Notes: generated by a model from the letters alone, not told the origin. Positions 1 through 14,773 are shown, counted from the first letter of the stretch. The stretch: DNA of 64,000 nucleotides from Drosophila persimilis (GCF_003286085.1 NW_020825329.1:1488001-1552000), one strand, 5' to 3'. Made by a program: numbers and translations.

Positions 1-3000
1 GAAAAAGGAAGTCTGCACGAAAGAAAACGTTAAGGTGTCCCATGTTGACTACAATACTAAGCTTAAAGTCACCAGTGCCACACGGGCCGATTCAGGCCTA
101 TATACCGTATACGCGGAGAACATAAACGGCGAGGACAGTGCTGACGTAAAGGTCACTGTGATCGACAAACCTTCTCCGCCCAATGGTCCTCTTAAAGTTG
201 ATGATGTTCATGCCGAGGGTTGCACTCTGCATTGGAACCCGCCTGATGACGATGGTGGCCAGCCAATTGAAAACTACTTGGTGGAAAAACTCGATGAAGT
301 CACGGGGCGTTGGGTGCCAGCAGGAGAGACAGACGGGCCAACCACCAACTTCAAGGTTAAGGGCTTAACACCTGGACATAAGTATAAGTTCCGAGTACGT
401 GCCAAAAACCGTCAAGGAACTTCAGATCCGCTTACAACACCTCATGCAACTGAAGCCAAGAACCCCTACGATGAACCTACAAAGCCTGGCACACCAACAA
501 TCAAGGACTTCGATAAAGATTTCGTTGATTTAGAATGGGCTAGACCAGAAAGCGATGGAGGCTCTCCTATTAGTGGGTACATCATTGAAAAGCGTGATAA
601 GTACTCACCCGACTGGGAGAAGTGTGCGGAGGTCAGCGGCGACGTACCCAATGGGCACGTTCCCGACTTAATTGAGGGTGTCAAATACGAATTCCGTGTT
701 AGGGCTGTCAACAAAGCTGGCCCAGGCATTCCGAGTGATGCAACTGAACCACATGTGGCTCGCCCCAAGAACCTGCCACCGAAGATAGATCGCAACTTTA
801 TGTCAGATATAAAAATCAAGGCTGGAAATGTGTTCGAATTCAATGTACCAGTTATTGGTGAGCCGACTCCAAGCAAGGAATGGACGCATGAAGATAGCAT
901 GGTCATAAACTCAGACAGAGTAAAGATTTCCAATAATGATGAGCGCACAAAGTTGCGTATTCTGGATGCCAAACGATCCGACTCAGGAGCCTACACATTA
1001 CTAGCCCGCAATGCAAATGGTGTTGATAGGCACACCGTTAAAGTCATCGTTCTGGACGTACCAAGTACACCCGAAGGTCCATTGCGTCCGGATGAAGTCA
1101 CTAAAAACTCAATAGGCTTGCGTTGGAGGCCTCCCAAGGACGACGGTGGCTCAGAAATAACGCATTATATTGTTGAAAAAATGGACAACGATGCAATGCG
1201 GTGGGTGCCAGTCGGAGAATGCGCCGGCACCGAAATCCGAGCCGATAATCTGATCGAAAATCATGACTACAGCTTCAGGGTCCGTGCTGTTAATAAGCAG
1301 GGCCAATCGCAACCATTGGGGACCATCCAGCCAATAACAGCTAAAGATCCATACTCACATCCAGACAAGCCCGGTCAACCGCAGGCTGTGGATTGGGGCA
1401 AAGATTTTGTCGACCTGGAGTGGGGAGCACCAAAGCGGGATGGCGGATCGCCTATTATATCGTACACTGTGGAAAAAAGACCCAAGTTTGGACAATGGGA
1501 ACGTGCTGCAGTGGTTCCTGGCGATGAACTGAAGGCCCATATACCCGACTTGACCGATGGTGGGGAATACCAATTCCGCGTTATTGCAGTTAACCGAGGT
1601 GGTCCGAGCGATCCGTCTGATCCATCCAGCACAGTAATTTGCAAGCCTCGCTTCTTAGCTCCATACTTCGACAAGTCCCTTTTGAATGATATCACAGTTC
1701 ATGCAGGAAAACGTTTAGGCTGGACTTTGCCCATAGAGGCCTCGCCAAAACCATCTATTCAATGGTTGTATAATGGCAAGGAAATAGGTCCAACTTCACG
1801 TGTAGAATCGAATCTTTTCCAAAACGAACTCACTTTTGAAATTCCTTCGGCACTGCGAAGTGACGAGGGCCGCTACACACTTGTACTAAAGAACGAACAC
1901 GGCTCATTTGATGCATCAGCGCACGCCACTGTTTTGGATCGGCCGTCTCCCCCTAAAGGCCCTCTGGATATTTCAAAGATAAGCAGAGATGGCTGCCATT
2001 TGGGTTGGCATGTTCCAGATGATGATGGAGGCTCGCCAATATTGCATTATATTATTGAGAAAATGGATCTTTCTCGAGGCACCTGGTCTGATGCCGGCAT
2101 GAGCACACATCCGGTCCATGACTTAACTCGACTTGTTCACCGTAAGGAGTATTTGTTCCGGGTAAAGGCCGTCAACGCGATTGGTGAATCAGAACCATTA
2201 GAAGCTTCGAAAAGCATTATTGCCAAGAACGAATTTGATGAGCCCGATGCACCTGGTAAACCAAATATTACTGATTGGGATCGTGACCACGTCGATTTGC
2301 AATGGGCTGCGCCAAAGGCAGATGGTGGAGCACCTCTTACGGAATACATTATTCAGAAAAAGGAAAAGGGCAGTCCCTACTGGACTAACGTTCTGCACGT
2401 TCCACCGAACAAAAATACTGCCACTGTTCCAGAGTTGACTGAGGGACAAGAGTATGAGTTCAGGGTGATAGCCGTTAATCAAGCCGGACAGTCAGAGCCA
2501 TCGGAGCCGTCCGATATGATTATGGCAAAGCCTCGCTACTTACCACCAAAAATAATAACACCACTCCACGAAGTACGTATTAAAGCTGGGCTCATATTTC
2601 ATGTGGACATCGATTTCATTGGCGAACCAGCTCCTGAAGCGATTTGGACACTTAACAACAATCCACTGAAGTCAAATGACAGATCGACAATTACATCGAT
2701 CGGACATCACACCGTTGTGCACACCGTTAATTGCAAACGCTCCGACTCTGGAATTTACCATTTACTCCTGCGTAATGATTCCGGAATCGATGAAGGAAGC
2801 TTTGAACTTATAGTACTGGACCGGCCTGGACCGCCGGACGGTCCAATGGAGTATGAAGAAATAACATCGAATTCTGTAACCATATCATGGAAGCCGCCAA
2901 AAGACAATGGCGGCTCTGAGATATCAGCATATGTTATAGAAAAACGGGACCTAGCTCATGGTGGTGGATGGGTACCAGCTGTTAATTATGTAAATGCAAA

Positions 3001-6000
3001 GTACAACCATGCAGTTGTGCCCAGACTCTTGGAGGGTACAAAATATGAGTTCAGAGTGATGGCTGAAAACCTTCAGGGACGGTCTGATCCATTGAACTGC
3101 GAGCAACCTGTTGTGGCTAAAAACCAATATACAGTACCAGGCGTCCCTGGTAAACCCGAACTGGTGGACAGCGACAAAGATCACATTTCGATTAAATGGA
3201 AGCAGCCAATCAGTAACGGTGGATCTCCCATTTTGGGTTACGACATAGAGCGACGTGATGTTAACACAGGCCGATGGATTAAAGTAAATGGCGAACCAGT
3301 GCCGACCACCGAATATAATGATGATAGAGTAACACCAAACCACCAATATCAATATAGAATATCGGCCGTTAATGCAGCTGGTAACAGCAAGCTCTCAGAA
3401 CCGTCCGCCACCTTCGATGCCCGCCCGATGCGGGAAAAGCCGAGACTACATTTCGATGGATTGGTGGGCAGACGTGTGAAAGTTCGTGCTGGCGAACCTG
3501 TTAATATAAATATACCAATATCCGGTGCGCCAACGCCTACAATTGAATGGAAGCGCAGCGATATCAAAATACCCGAGGGTAAGCGAGTCTCCTACGAAAC
3601 GAATTCGGAGCGCACCATTTTCCGCATAGACGATTCAAACAGGCAAGATGCAGGCAAATATACAGTGACAGCAGGCAACGAATTTGGAAAGGATTCGGCA
3701 GACATTGAGATTATTGTCGTGGACAAACCTGCACCACCAGAGGGACCATTGGCATATACTGAGATTGCACCGGACCACATTACCCTGCAATGGAATCCTC
3801 CAAAGGACGACGGTGGCAGTGATATAACTGGATACGTTATCGAATTCACTGAGTTCGGTGTTGACGACTGGAAGCCGGTGCCGGGCTATTGCCCTAAGTC
3901 GAGCTATACCGTAAAGGGACTAACCGAAGGGAAAAAATATATTTTCCGTGTTAGAGCTGAAAATATTTATGGTGTATCCGACGCTCTCGACGGAAAGCCT
4001 GTCATAGCGAAGTCTCCATTTGACCCACCAGGTGCACCATCGCAACCAACTATTGAAGCCTATTCACCAAACTCGGCCAGCTTAGAATGGCATCCGCCAG
4101 ACTACTGTGGTGGCAAACCAATAACAGGATACATTGTCGAGCGCAGAGAGCGTGGGGGTGAATGGATAAAATGTAATAATTACCCAACACCAAATACCAG
4201 TTATACAGTGCCAGACCTGAGGGAAGGAGCTCGTTATGAATTCCGGGTGATCGCGGTAAATGAAGCAGGTCCAGGTCAGCCATCTAAGCCATCGGATTCC
4301 ATGACTGCCGAACTTCAGCGCTATCGTCCAGATGCTCCTGAGCCACCAAAGCCAGACCGCATTACAAGAGATAGTGTCACGTTGTCTTGGAGGCCACCTC
4401 GCAACGATGGAAAATCAAGAATCAAGGGTTATTATATTGAAGTGCGACCGAAAAATACAAAGGATTGGGTACCAGTCAACGACACAGCCATCAACTCAAC
4501 CGTATATACAGTACCAAACCTGAAAGAAGGGGAGGAATACTCGTTCCGCATTATTGCTGAAAACGATGTTGGTCGTTCGAATCCATCCAAGCCTTCGCAG
4601 CCAATTACAATCGAAGAACAGCCTAATAAGCCATGTATGGACTTGGGAGGAGTGCGCGATATAATTTGCAGAGCAGGAGATGATTTCAGCATTCATGTGC
4701 CTTATGTGGCTTTCCCCAAGCCCACTGCCTTTTGGTATTCTAATGATAGCGTCATAGATGATGACAATCGTGTGCACCAGCATTTGACTGATGACGCAGC
4801 GTCTTTTGTAGTCAAAAACTCAAAGCGCTCTGACTCCGGTCAGTACCGACTTCAACTAAAGAATCCGTCCGGGTTTGATACGGCGACCATTAATGTTCGG
4901 GTTCTGGATAGGCCGAGTCCGCCAATCAACTTGCGCGCGGACGAGTTTGCCGGAGACGCACTTACCTTGTACTGGAATCCACCCAAGGACGATGGCGGCT
5001 CACCCGTGCAGAACTATATTATAGAGAAAAAAGAAGTTCGCTCTTCTACATGGACCAAAGTAAGCAGCTTCTGCACAGTTCCATTTGTTCGTGTGCGAAA
5101 TCTAACCATTAACAAGGAGTACGATTTTCGCGTAATAGCTGAGAATAAGTATGGACAGTCGGATCCAGCCAGTACATCAGAGCCCATACGAGCCAGGCAT
5201 CCGTTTGATGTTCCAAACGCTCCTGGAATACCACGTGGCATCGATTCAACAGAAGACAGCATTACGATCGCTTGGGCGAAACCAAAACACGATGGAGGTT
5301 CTCCCATCGCTGGCTACGTCATTGAGAAACGTTTGCTGAGCGAGGACAAATGGACCAAGGCCGTTCACGCGCTGTGTCCAGATCTAACCTGCAAGATACC
5401 CAACTTGATTGAAAATGCAGAATATGAGTTTAGGGTAGCTGCTATCAATGCAGCCGGACAATCGGTATTCAGTGCATCCAGCGACCTTATCTACTGCCGC
5501 CGACCACCACACGCTCCTAAGATCACTTCTGACTTATCGATTCGCGATATGACAGTTATTGCAGGAGAAGAGTTCCACATTACTGTGCCATACCATGCCA
5601 ACCCCCGACCAATCCCATCATGGAACATAAATGGTAACGATGTGGTTCCAGACGAACGAATTCGATTTGACACCGATGACTATACCTCAGTGTACTACAA
5701 TAAATCGGCGAAGCGATCAGAAACCGGTTCTTATACAATTACACTGAATAACACGAAAGGTTCCGATACCGCCTCATGCCATGTCACTGTGGTAGATAGA
5801 CCAGGCCCACCTCAAGGGCCGTTGAATGCTTACGATATTACTCCGGACACATGTACCCTGGCATGGAAAACACCACTCGACGATGGAGGGTCACCAATCA
5901 CGAACTATGTGGTTGAGAAACTGGACGCCAGTGGTACATGGGTGAAGGTGAGCAGTTTTGTACGCAATACGCACTACGATGTCATGGGTCTTGAGCCACA

Positions 6001-9000
6001 ACACAAGTATGACTTCCGCGTCAGAGCAGAGAATCAATATGGTTTGTCTGATCCACTCGACATGCCCAATTCCATTGTGGCCAAGCACCAATTTACAGTA
6101 CCGGATGAGCCTGGCCAGCCAAAGGTAATCGACTGGGATTCCGGAAATGTCACATTGATCTGGACTCGTCCAGCCAGTGATGGGGGCTCTCGTATCCAGG
6201 GATATCAAATTGAGTACCGAGATATCCTCAATGACACTTCCTGGAATACATACGAATATCTAATTAAGGACTCTAAATATCAACTATATAACCTAACCAA
6301 TGGCAGCGAGTATGAGTTCCGCATTAAGGCCAAGAATGCTGCTGGAATGAGCAAGCCTTCCCTGCCGTCGCTTAGATTCAAGCTCAAGGGAAAATTCAAT
6401 GTTCCATCACCACCAGGAACCCCGCAAGTCACTAGAGTCGGTAAGAACTATGTCGACCTGAAGTGGGAGAAGCCTGTAAGTGACGGTGGCTCTCGCATTA
6501 CCGGATATATCATTGAACGAAGGGATATTGGTGGGGCCGTATGGGTAAAATGTAATGACTACAATGTCCTAGACACCGAGTACACAGTCATCAACTTAAT
6601 TGAGATGGGCGATTATGAGTTCCGCATCTTTGCTGTGAATGCAGCCGGTCGTTCGGAGTCCAGTTTATGTACAATGCCAATCAGAGTTTGTGAAGTCTTG
6701 GGTGGAGAAAAGCCAGAATGGATCACACGATTGCAGGACAGAATCGCTCCGTGCGGAAAGGACTTTACAGTCCAATGTGCCGCTTCTGGCAAGCCCATTC
6801 CCACGGCCAGATGGCTTCGCAATGGCAAGGAAATTCAGATGGGCGGCGGACGAATCACATGCGATAGTAAGGATGGCGTCTTCCGCCTGCATATATCAAA
6901 TGTGCAAGCCGGAGACGATGGCGACTATACATGTGAAGCGATCAATTCACTTGGATTTGTTCATACATCGGGCTATCTGAAAATCGGATCTCCCCCGATC
7001 ATCAACAGGTGTCCCAGCGAACTGTACCTGCCAGAAGGAGACAATACAAAGATAAAGGTCTACTATTCTGGAGATCAGCCACTAGCTGTGAAAATCACGA
7101 GGAATAACGAAGTTATTTCAGACAACCCAGATGAATCTCACTTTAAGTTTACCCTATTCGACGATTATGTTGCGATCTTCATTCGAGACATAGTGAAGAG
7201 CGACGCAGGCCTATATCAAATTGAATTCTCCAATGATTCCGGAAGTGCAACCGGACAATTTGATGTACGTATCACTGGCCTGCCGTCGGCTCCCACAGGT
7301 CCAATGGGAGTATCCCACATCAACAAACACTCGTGCACTCTGGCCTGGCGTGCGCCCTCCTACGATGGTGGTCTGAGAGTGACTCATTATGTCGTCGAGA
7401 GGAAGGATATGGCCTCACCGCATTGGATAACAGTGTCAAGCAGCTGCAAAGATACGTCCTTTAATGTGCAGGGTTTAATTGAAAACCAAGAGTACATATT
7501 CCGCGTGATGGCTGTAAATGAGAACGGCATGGGTCCACCCCTGGAAGGACTGAACCCAATTCGCGCAAAGGCCCCAATTGATCCTCCCTCACCCCCAGGT
7601 ATTCCTCAAATCACTGAGATTGGAGGTGATTTTGTGCATTTGGAATGGAGCAAACCGGAGTCGGATGGCGGTGCTCACATTCAAGGCTACTTGGTCGATA
7701 AACGAGAGGTTGGTAGCGACACATGGCAGCGTGTGAACGCAATCATCTCTGCTGCCAACCAAATAAACTGTTCCAATCTGATTGAAGGTCGTCAGTATGA
7801 ATTCCGAGTTTTCGCTCAGAATGTGGCAGGGCTATCGAAAGAATCGACCGCCTCCCAGGCTGTTAAGATCATAGATCCGAAGGCGGCTTCGCCTCCTTTG
7901 ATTGTGAAACCGCTACGCGATGCCAATTGTATTCAAAACCACAATGCTCAATTCACATGTACAATAAGTGGCGTACCAAAACCAACAATTACCTGGTACA
8001 AGGGGGCCCGCGAGATAACCAATGGGGCCCGTTACCACATCTACTCAGAGGGTGACGATCATTACCTTCATATTAACGACATATTCGGAGAAGACGCTGA
8101 TGAGTACGTCTGTCGCGCTGTCAACAAAGCCGGAGCAAAGTCAACTCGGGCCGCACTGGCTATTATGAGTAAGTATCAGAATCCATCTAAGAAATTGAAT
8201 TCGGCTGCTATTCCAATACGAGTATGATATATTAAAACCATAATTATTAATTTGCAGCTGCTCCGAAATTGAATGTTCCACCTCGATTCAGAGACACTGC
8301 CTACTTCGATAAGGGCGAGAATGTTATAATTAAAATACCATTCACTGGCTTCCCGAAACCTCGTATTAATTGGGTTAGGGAAGGAGAGAATATTGAATCT
8401 GGTGGTCATTACCATGTGGAGGTCAAGGAGAGACACGCCGTTTTAACAATACGGGATGGTTCACGCCTGGACTCGGGACCATATAGGATTACGGCTGAAA
8501 ATGAGCTTGGCTCAGATACGGCAATCATTCAAGTGCAAATCAGTGATCGTCCGGATCCTCCACGCTTCCCGATAATCGAAAGCATTGGCACTGACTCCTT
8601 GTCCCTCAGCTGGAAATCACCTATCTGGGATGGAGGCAGTGATATAACAAACTATTTTGTTGAGCGACGTGAACATCCGCTATCTTCGTGGATACGTGTA
8701 GGAAACACCCGCTTTACTTCAATGGCAGTCACTGGACTGACACCTGGAAAAGAGTACGACTTCCGCATTTTCGCGGATAACGTCTATGGACGCTCTGAAC
8801 CCTCAGATATTAGCACATTGATTAAGACGAAAGAGTCTATCAAAAAGAAGACGACAGAGCGTAAATGGGAGCTCGACGAGAGTGGCAAGAAGATACGCGG
8901 TAAAGCTGATGGGCCAATCAAGGATTATGACTCATACGTCTTCGATATTTATTCGAAATTCGTACCACAACCTGTTGAAATTTCCCAGCAAAGTGTATAC

Positions 9001-12000
9001 GATAAGTATGATATCCTCGAGGAAATTGGTACCGGGGCTTTCGGTGTGGTACATCGATGCCGGGAACGAAGCACAGGAAACATTTTTGCGGCCAAATTCA
9101 TTCCTGTGTCGCATGCTATTGAGAAGGACCTTATTCGTCGAGAAATAGATATTATGAACCAGCTGCACCATCAAAAACTTATCAATCTGCACGATGCCTT
9201 CGAAGACGACGACGAAATGGTTCTAATACTAGAATTGTAAGCAAACCCCATTCTATGATTCCCATTCTACATACTCTAATTCTATCTTTCAATAGCTTAT
9301 CTGGGGGCGAACTATTCGAGCGCATTACAGCTGAGGGCTATGTTATGACAGAAGCCGAAGTTATTAACTACATGAGACAAATTTGCGAAGGCATCAGGCA
9401 CATGCACGAGAAGAATATTATTCACTTGGATATCAAGCCTGAGAATATTATGTGCCAAACCCGCTCCAGTACGAATGTCAAGCTAATTGACTTTGGTTTG
9501 GCCACCCGATTGGATCCCAACGAAGTCGTTAAAATCACAACTGGAACAGCTGAGTTCGCTGCCCCAGAAATAGTTAACAGAGAACCAGTTGGTTTCTATA
9601 CGGACATGTGGGCTACAGGAGTTCTGACCTATGTTCTGTAAGTATCATTATACTTATGCGAGTACTAGACATAATATAATAAATGTGTATTCTATTTAGA
9701 TTGAGTGGACTTTCCCCATTCGCTGGAGAAAACGACGTTCAAACACTTAAGAACGTTAAAGCATGTGACTGGGATTTCGATGTTGAATCCTTCAGACACA
9801 TATCTGAAGAAGGAAAAGATTTTATACGGAAGTTGCTTTTAGCCAACAAAGAAAAACGAATGACGGCACACGAATGCCTTTTGCATCCTTGGCTCACTGG
9901 AGATCACAGCGGTTTGACGCAAAAGATTGCACGCGATCGTTACCTAGCCTATCGCGAAAAATTGAGGAAAAAATACGAGGACTTTGAAAAATATTTGTTG
10001 CCGATGGGCCGTCTATCAGAATATTCCTCTCTGAGAAAATTGCTAATGGAGAAATATAAAATTCACGATGCCGTTTTCGATCGACGACAAGCAGCGCCGC
10101 GATTCGTCATTCGTCCGTCTTCCCAATTTTGCTATGAGGGCCAAAGTGTAAAGTTCTACTGCCGATGCATTGCAACTGCTACACCCACACTCACCTGGTC
10201 ACACAATAATATCGAGCTGCGACAGAGTGTAAAATTTATGAAACGCTACGTTGGGGACGACTACTATTTCATCATTAACCGTGTGAAGTTAGATGACAGG
10301 GGAGAGTATATAGTACGTGCCGAGAACCACTATGGATCCAGAGAAGAGGTCGTTTTCCTAAATGTCCAACCACTGCCAAAAGAACAGCCCAGGTATCGAA
10401 CGGAATCGACTCCGGTTCGAAGGCGTGAACCATTACCTTACACATTCTGGCAAGAAGAGTCCGAGTCGGCACCCAGTTTTACATTCCTTTTGCGGCCACG
10501 CGTCATGCAGGCCCGCGATACTTGCAAGCTGCTTTGTTGTTTAAGTGGCAAGCCAGTACCATCCGTAAAGTGGTACAAGGAAGGTCGCGAGCTTAGCAAA
10601 TACGAATACGCAATGACCCACTCTGATGGAGTTGTCACTATGGAAATAATTGACTGTAAACCCTCCGATTCTGGAAAATACACCTGCAAAGCATCCAATT
10701 GCCATGGAACAGATGAGACCGATTGCGTCGTTATCGTTGAAGGTAAATTAGTTCTCTAAATCGAACACGATCGCAAGAAATTAAAAATTTTATGGAGATA
10801 TAAGACTTATCAAAATACAAAACTATAAACTAGTGAAACATTCCTAGTTAGCGTACTTACAAGTAATACTGGATTGGAGCATTCATTCGACAAGCCGAAG
10901 CTTCAGATGTCTTTGCTGATTATGCGAATTACGCTAACACAGTTTATCATAGAGATAAATTAGGTGTATTTTGTATCCTCTGTTTTGTCTATCATCAAAG
11001 GAAATTTATTTTCAAGTGTTAAAATATTAACTTTTAAGCAAATATTATAAAAATGCTCCGAAACTATTTCGGAAACTACAACATACATACATTTGAACAT
11101 ATCAAAGTATTCAAGCTCGTTTTCATTACGTAGCACTCGTGCTATTTTATGATCATCGACCATTGTTTATCTCTTTTCAATAATTAGAATGTACAAATAG
11201 ATACATTGTTTAAGGATGTGCGGCGAAAGGGTGTAAACATTTAGATATATGTATGTATGTATATATTTCCCGACTTATTTACCATATAATGTTGACAATT
11301 TATATTTTCCAATAATTTGTATGGTGGGGTTGGCGTTGTCGATTTATGCGAGAATCTATTGTTAACAAAATTTGCTTTCTACTTTATTTTCTAATTTAAA
11401 TTTTCTCAGGAGAATGGGTTACGCCTGAGCAGGCAGAGCTTGCCCACAATTTCCTTTACTCAGGAGGTAATTTATAATCAATTGAACTGAATGTATAACG
11501 TTTTTCCCTCAGCATGCATTTAATACTTAACTTAGAACATAGAACCAATACAAAATATTTTAGTCTTTTATGTAATGATAATAAGGATACTCTCTAATCT
11601 TTATCTCTGTTGCTCTGATTTTGAGTAATTTGAATATTTCGATATTTCGATTAACGAATATGTCTGTCCAAAGTTTACTTTTAGTTCAAAAATTACACAA
11701 TTCGTAAATTTCTTAACGTAACGCTGGCCACTTTTATAGAAAATATATTTTCATAGCCACTTGAATTTGAGAAAACAAACATCTCGTTTTTATCAATCCG
11801 GAGAAAATCAAATAAATAAAATTCAAACTGTTTAGAAAAAGTGACAGCCGGAACAGGGTGAACGATATTTGTAGAGTTATATTGAAACTAAATCCATCTA
11901 TTACCCAAAATAACTGGATCTTATCCTATTATGTATTTACTTACGCACCTACGATATCTCTGTGTAAAATAATTATTTTTAGTGGCACAAACTTAACTTA

Positions 12001-13980
12001 ATCGTAGAGTTCGTTTATAATAATGAACGGTAGATCTAATTGTATCCAACTGAACCCCCCCCCCCCCCCCCCCCCCCCCCCCAGAGGTTACATTGCTACA
12101 TCAAACTTACGTTGATTTCAACTCAATATTTCTGTATTAATATTTATTTGCTCTTACTTGATTTACAACGTTCCCAACAGATCGCAAGTATATAGAGCAG
12201 CCGATTAAACCTGCCCCACCACCAATTATAACATCCCGCCAGTTTACTTCAACACATAACTCGTCAGAAACTAAGGTAAGTAGTCCAATGGACAAAACTA
12301 TCTTTTTGCAATAGTGTATGCGTTTATTTTTGGAATTGGTTGAATTACAGACTGACAGTACTACCACATCAAGCTCAACTAGTTCCTCTACCATACAGAA
12401 TAGCATTTCAGGCAAAAAGAAATATGCGGCTAATAGCCTTCAGGCTCCCGGAAGCCCCTCAAGGTCACGTAGTGCCACCAAAGAGTTAATACGTACGTAA
12501 AAAATACATATTAAATATTGTAGGCTGACAAATAATAATTTCGCTTACAACTGCTATTTCCTGCTAGTTCCGCCAGATGATTCCTTAATGTGCAAGCCTG
12601 AGTTTACGAAGCCCCTTCACGACTTAACTATTCGTGATGGTGAACAGTTGGTATTGACTTGCCATGTGAAAGGTGACCCAGAACCCCAGATCACGTGGTC
12701 CAAAAACGGAAAGTCCATTTCATCGTCTGACATTATCGACTTGAAATACAAAAACGGCGTTGCAACTTTAACTATCAATGAAGTTTTTCCTGAAGACGAG
12801 GGAGTGTTCATATGCACGGCTACAAACTCGATTAGCGCACAGGAAACCAAATGCAAGCTAACCGTTAAACGTAAGAAAACTCACCAATTATAATTTGTCC
12901 AACCCCTTTGTAAGGACGACTCTAATGAAGATTAGATCTGCTCAACATATCCTAGTCCAGTTACAGTCTGAATTTTAAAAAATTGAACGCCATAGGAGGT
13001 ACATATATTAAAATTTATCAACATTTTTGAACGCACATCAGAAGAAAGCATCTCTTTTTAATAAGGGAGCCTTGAATAGACCAGTCGATCTAACGAAGTC
13101 CGTTTGCCTATTTTTCAGCAAACTTATCTCAGAAGCCATCTAAACGAAGTTTTGTAAATTGCCTTCTCCTTTTATTAATAAACAGATTATTCTCCAAATA
13201 GCTACCATAGGAACGATTGATGGCTACGAGTTTTTGATAACAGTTTAAACATGTTAAAAGCTTAGGTCTCCGGAATTAACTCTCCTTTCTTCCTTTTTTT
13301 CGCTTACACAAAAATTAAATACAAATATTTTGGTTGATATATTTTTAGCGCTAGATAAGAACTCTAAACGGCATGTGGTTGGCAGCGACAAACCACCAAA
13401 AATAGTCAGTCACTTAGAATCGCGGTTTGTCAAAGATGGCGATGCAGTAACATTGGCCTGTCGTATTATTGGAGCCGAGCATTTCGATGTGGTCTGGCTG
13501 CACAACAACAAGGAGATCAAGCCCAGCAAGGACTTCCAATACACTAATGAAGCCAACATATACCGATTGCAAATTGCCGAGATTTTCCCTGAAGACGGCG
13601 GAACCTACACTTGTGAGGCGTTCAATGATGCTGGCGAGTCGTTTAGCACCTGTACAATCAACGTCAACGTACCTGGGGATGAAGCGAAGCACCCGACCTT
13701 TGTAAAGTTCCCCATTTCAGTTTCAGTGACTGAGGGCGAAAATGCCACCTTCGAATGCGAACTAGACTCAACGCCTCTAAATCTGGTTTGGCTAAAGGAT
13801 GGCAAACCTATTGATGAAACCCGTACTCGATACTCATTTACGAAAGACGAAAACCGATATGCTTTTACAGTGAACGGATGTATCATGGACGATGTTGGTC
13901 AATACCAGGCCAAGGCAGTCGCCAAAAAGAGTGAAAGCATATGTGCATTTTCGGTAAACGTTCACAGCACCGAAGGCTAA
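1..13980 (+). CDS. bt: Projectin (bent), 3' part, giant titin/twitchin-family kinase
   Basis: Sarcomeric Ig/Fn3 giant protein that links thick filaments to the Z-band in insect muscle and carries a protein kinase. The 5' end lies outside the window; frame 2 is open from the first bases. I read nine exons: 2-8168, 8258-9236, 9296-9637, 9700-10742, 11410-11466, 12181-12275, 12351-12492, 12568-12870 and 13349-13980 (stop TAA). All introns are GT-AG and every junction phase agrees, giving 3,919 codons. The first exon holds part of an Ig, then Fn3-Fn3-Ig modules (18 Fn3 and 9 complete Ig). Triple Fn3 runs start near 3727 and 5800, and two adjacent Ig domains near 6709 and 6988. Exon 2 adds an Ig and an Fn3 before the kinase. 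Five Ig domains follow the kinase (about 10110, 10470, 12590, 13400 and 13690). No frameshift is seen. The downstream neighbour MED26 is convergent. Confidence 0.97.
9001..9895 (+). other. bt: Projectin protein kinase domain (three exons)
   Basis: The catalytic domain is split over exons 8258-9236, 9296-9637 and 9700-10742. Visible motifs are the glycine loop GTGAFGVV, the ATP-binding lysine in FAAKFI, FLSGGELFERI, the catalytic loop IHLDIKPENI, the Mg-binding LIDFGLA, and AEFAAPE. The catalytic loop reads HLD rather than HRD, as is usual in the titin/MLCK group. The domain ends near HPWL. A basic, Tyr-rich tail follows (YREKLRKKYEDFEKYLLP), in the place of the autoregulatory segment in twitchin-type kinases, and then an Ig. 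All catalytic residues are present, so an active kinase is expected. Confidence 0.95.
11410..12492 (+). other. bt: Projectin Ig-free linker encoded by three small exons
   Basis: Exons 11410-11466 (57 nt), 12181-12275 (95 nt) and 12351-12492 (142 nt) encode a Pro- and Ser/Thr-rich stretch between the second and third post-kinase Ig domains. It includes EGEWVTPEQAELAHNFLYSG and the basic run SPSRSRSATKEL. No Ig or Fn3 signature is visible. The exons fit only because the phases match (1-1, 1-0 and 0-1) and the splice sites are canonical. Small linker exons like these are natural candidates for alternative splicing; that is inference. Confidence 0.85.
12055..12082. repeat. 28-bp poly-C run in a bt intron
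   Basis: An uninterrupted run of C lies in the intron between bt exons 11410-11466 and 12181-12275, about 100 nt before the acceptor. The surrounding intron is AT-rich. The minus strand would be a G28 run able to form a quadruplex. The exact length in the assembly may be unreliable. Confidence 0.9.
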
Positions 13981-14773
13981 GATAGAAGAAATATGATCCA
14001 TTCAAATAACTATATAATATCTACATGTATACATATTCATAGCCTCATACTTGCATAAATACTACCAGTACGAGTATGTAGCAGTATAAGTTATGAATGT
14101 GCGTTCACAGAAATTATTAGACTGCTCATACAACGTCGCTTTCATTATTCATACGTGTACATATATATATATACAGTATATATGTACAAATATGTTTATC
14201 TATGCATATGTAGTATGCTATACACTTGCATTTCATCCATTTCATCTCATCCGTACTCCGGCAATATCACACTACTCTTGAATTGTGCTCTTATGTACAA
14301 ACCATAACTCCCACATTAAATATTGATATTATATTTTAAATCGAACCAATATTGTCTACGCGTACGTTTAAGCAAAATTTAAAATAATTTAATATTTTCA
14401 CATTTCTATGACCTAATATAATGATGACCATGAACTTATATAAACTGAACGGCAAAATAGCAAACAAAGGGCCTCGCTAGTTTAGTGACTTTTGGGCATC
14501 CTCAATAAACATCAAAAACTCAAATAGTCAATAAAATAGTTGAGGCTTCTTGTCTGCAGCCACAGATCTGTACTAGCATAACCCACGACAAAAAGAAATG
14601 CGGACGGTTATTGACACAAAAATAAACATAACAATTGTGAAATGAAAATAAAAGTCAGAATATTTAAATATTTGAGTTATTTATTTTTTTTACTTTCAAT
14701 TGACAATATATGGACATGTCAGTAGCAAATCTATCATGGAAGACGATGCACGAAACAGACGACAGCGTCTCTA
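13981..14773 (+). other. bt 3' UTR and convergent intergenic DNA
   Basis: AT-rich, with no coding signal. AATAAA poly(A) signals on the plus strand lie at 14504, 14530, 14621 and 14647; any of these could end bt transcripts. There are short tracts of (AT)n near 14160. Confidence 0.6.

Noticed and set aside
35..37. GTG as a possible start of the first bt ORF
   Set aside because: The frame is open to the window edge and position 35 is inside an Ig domain, so this is just an internal valine.
466..972. Minus-strand ORF of 168 codons inside bt
   Set aside because: It lies opposite the Fn3/Ig coding sequence and has no domain; it is a shadow of the real frame.
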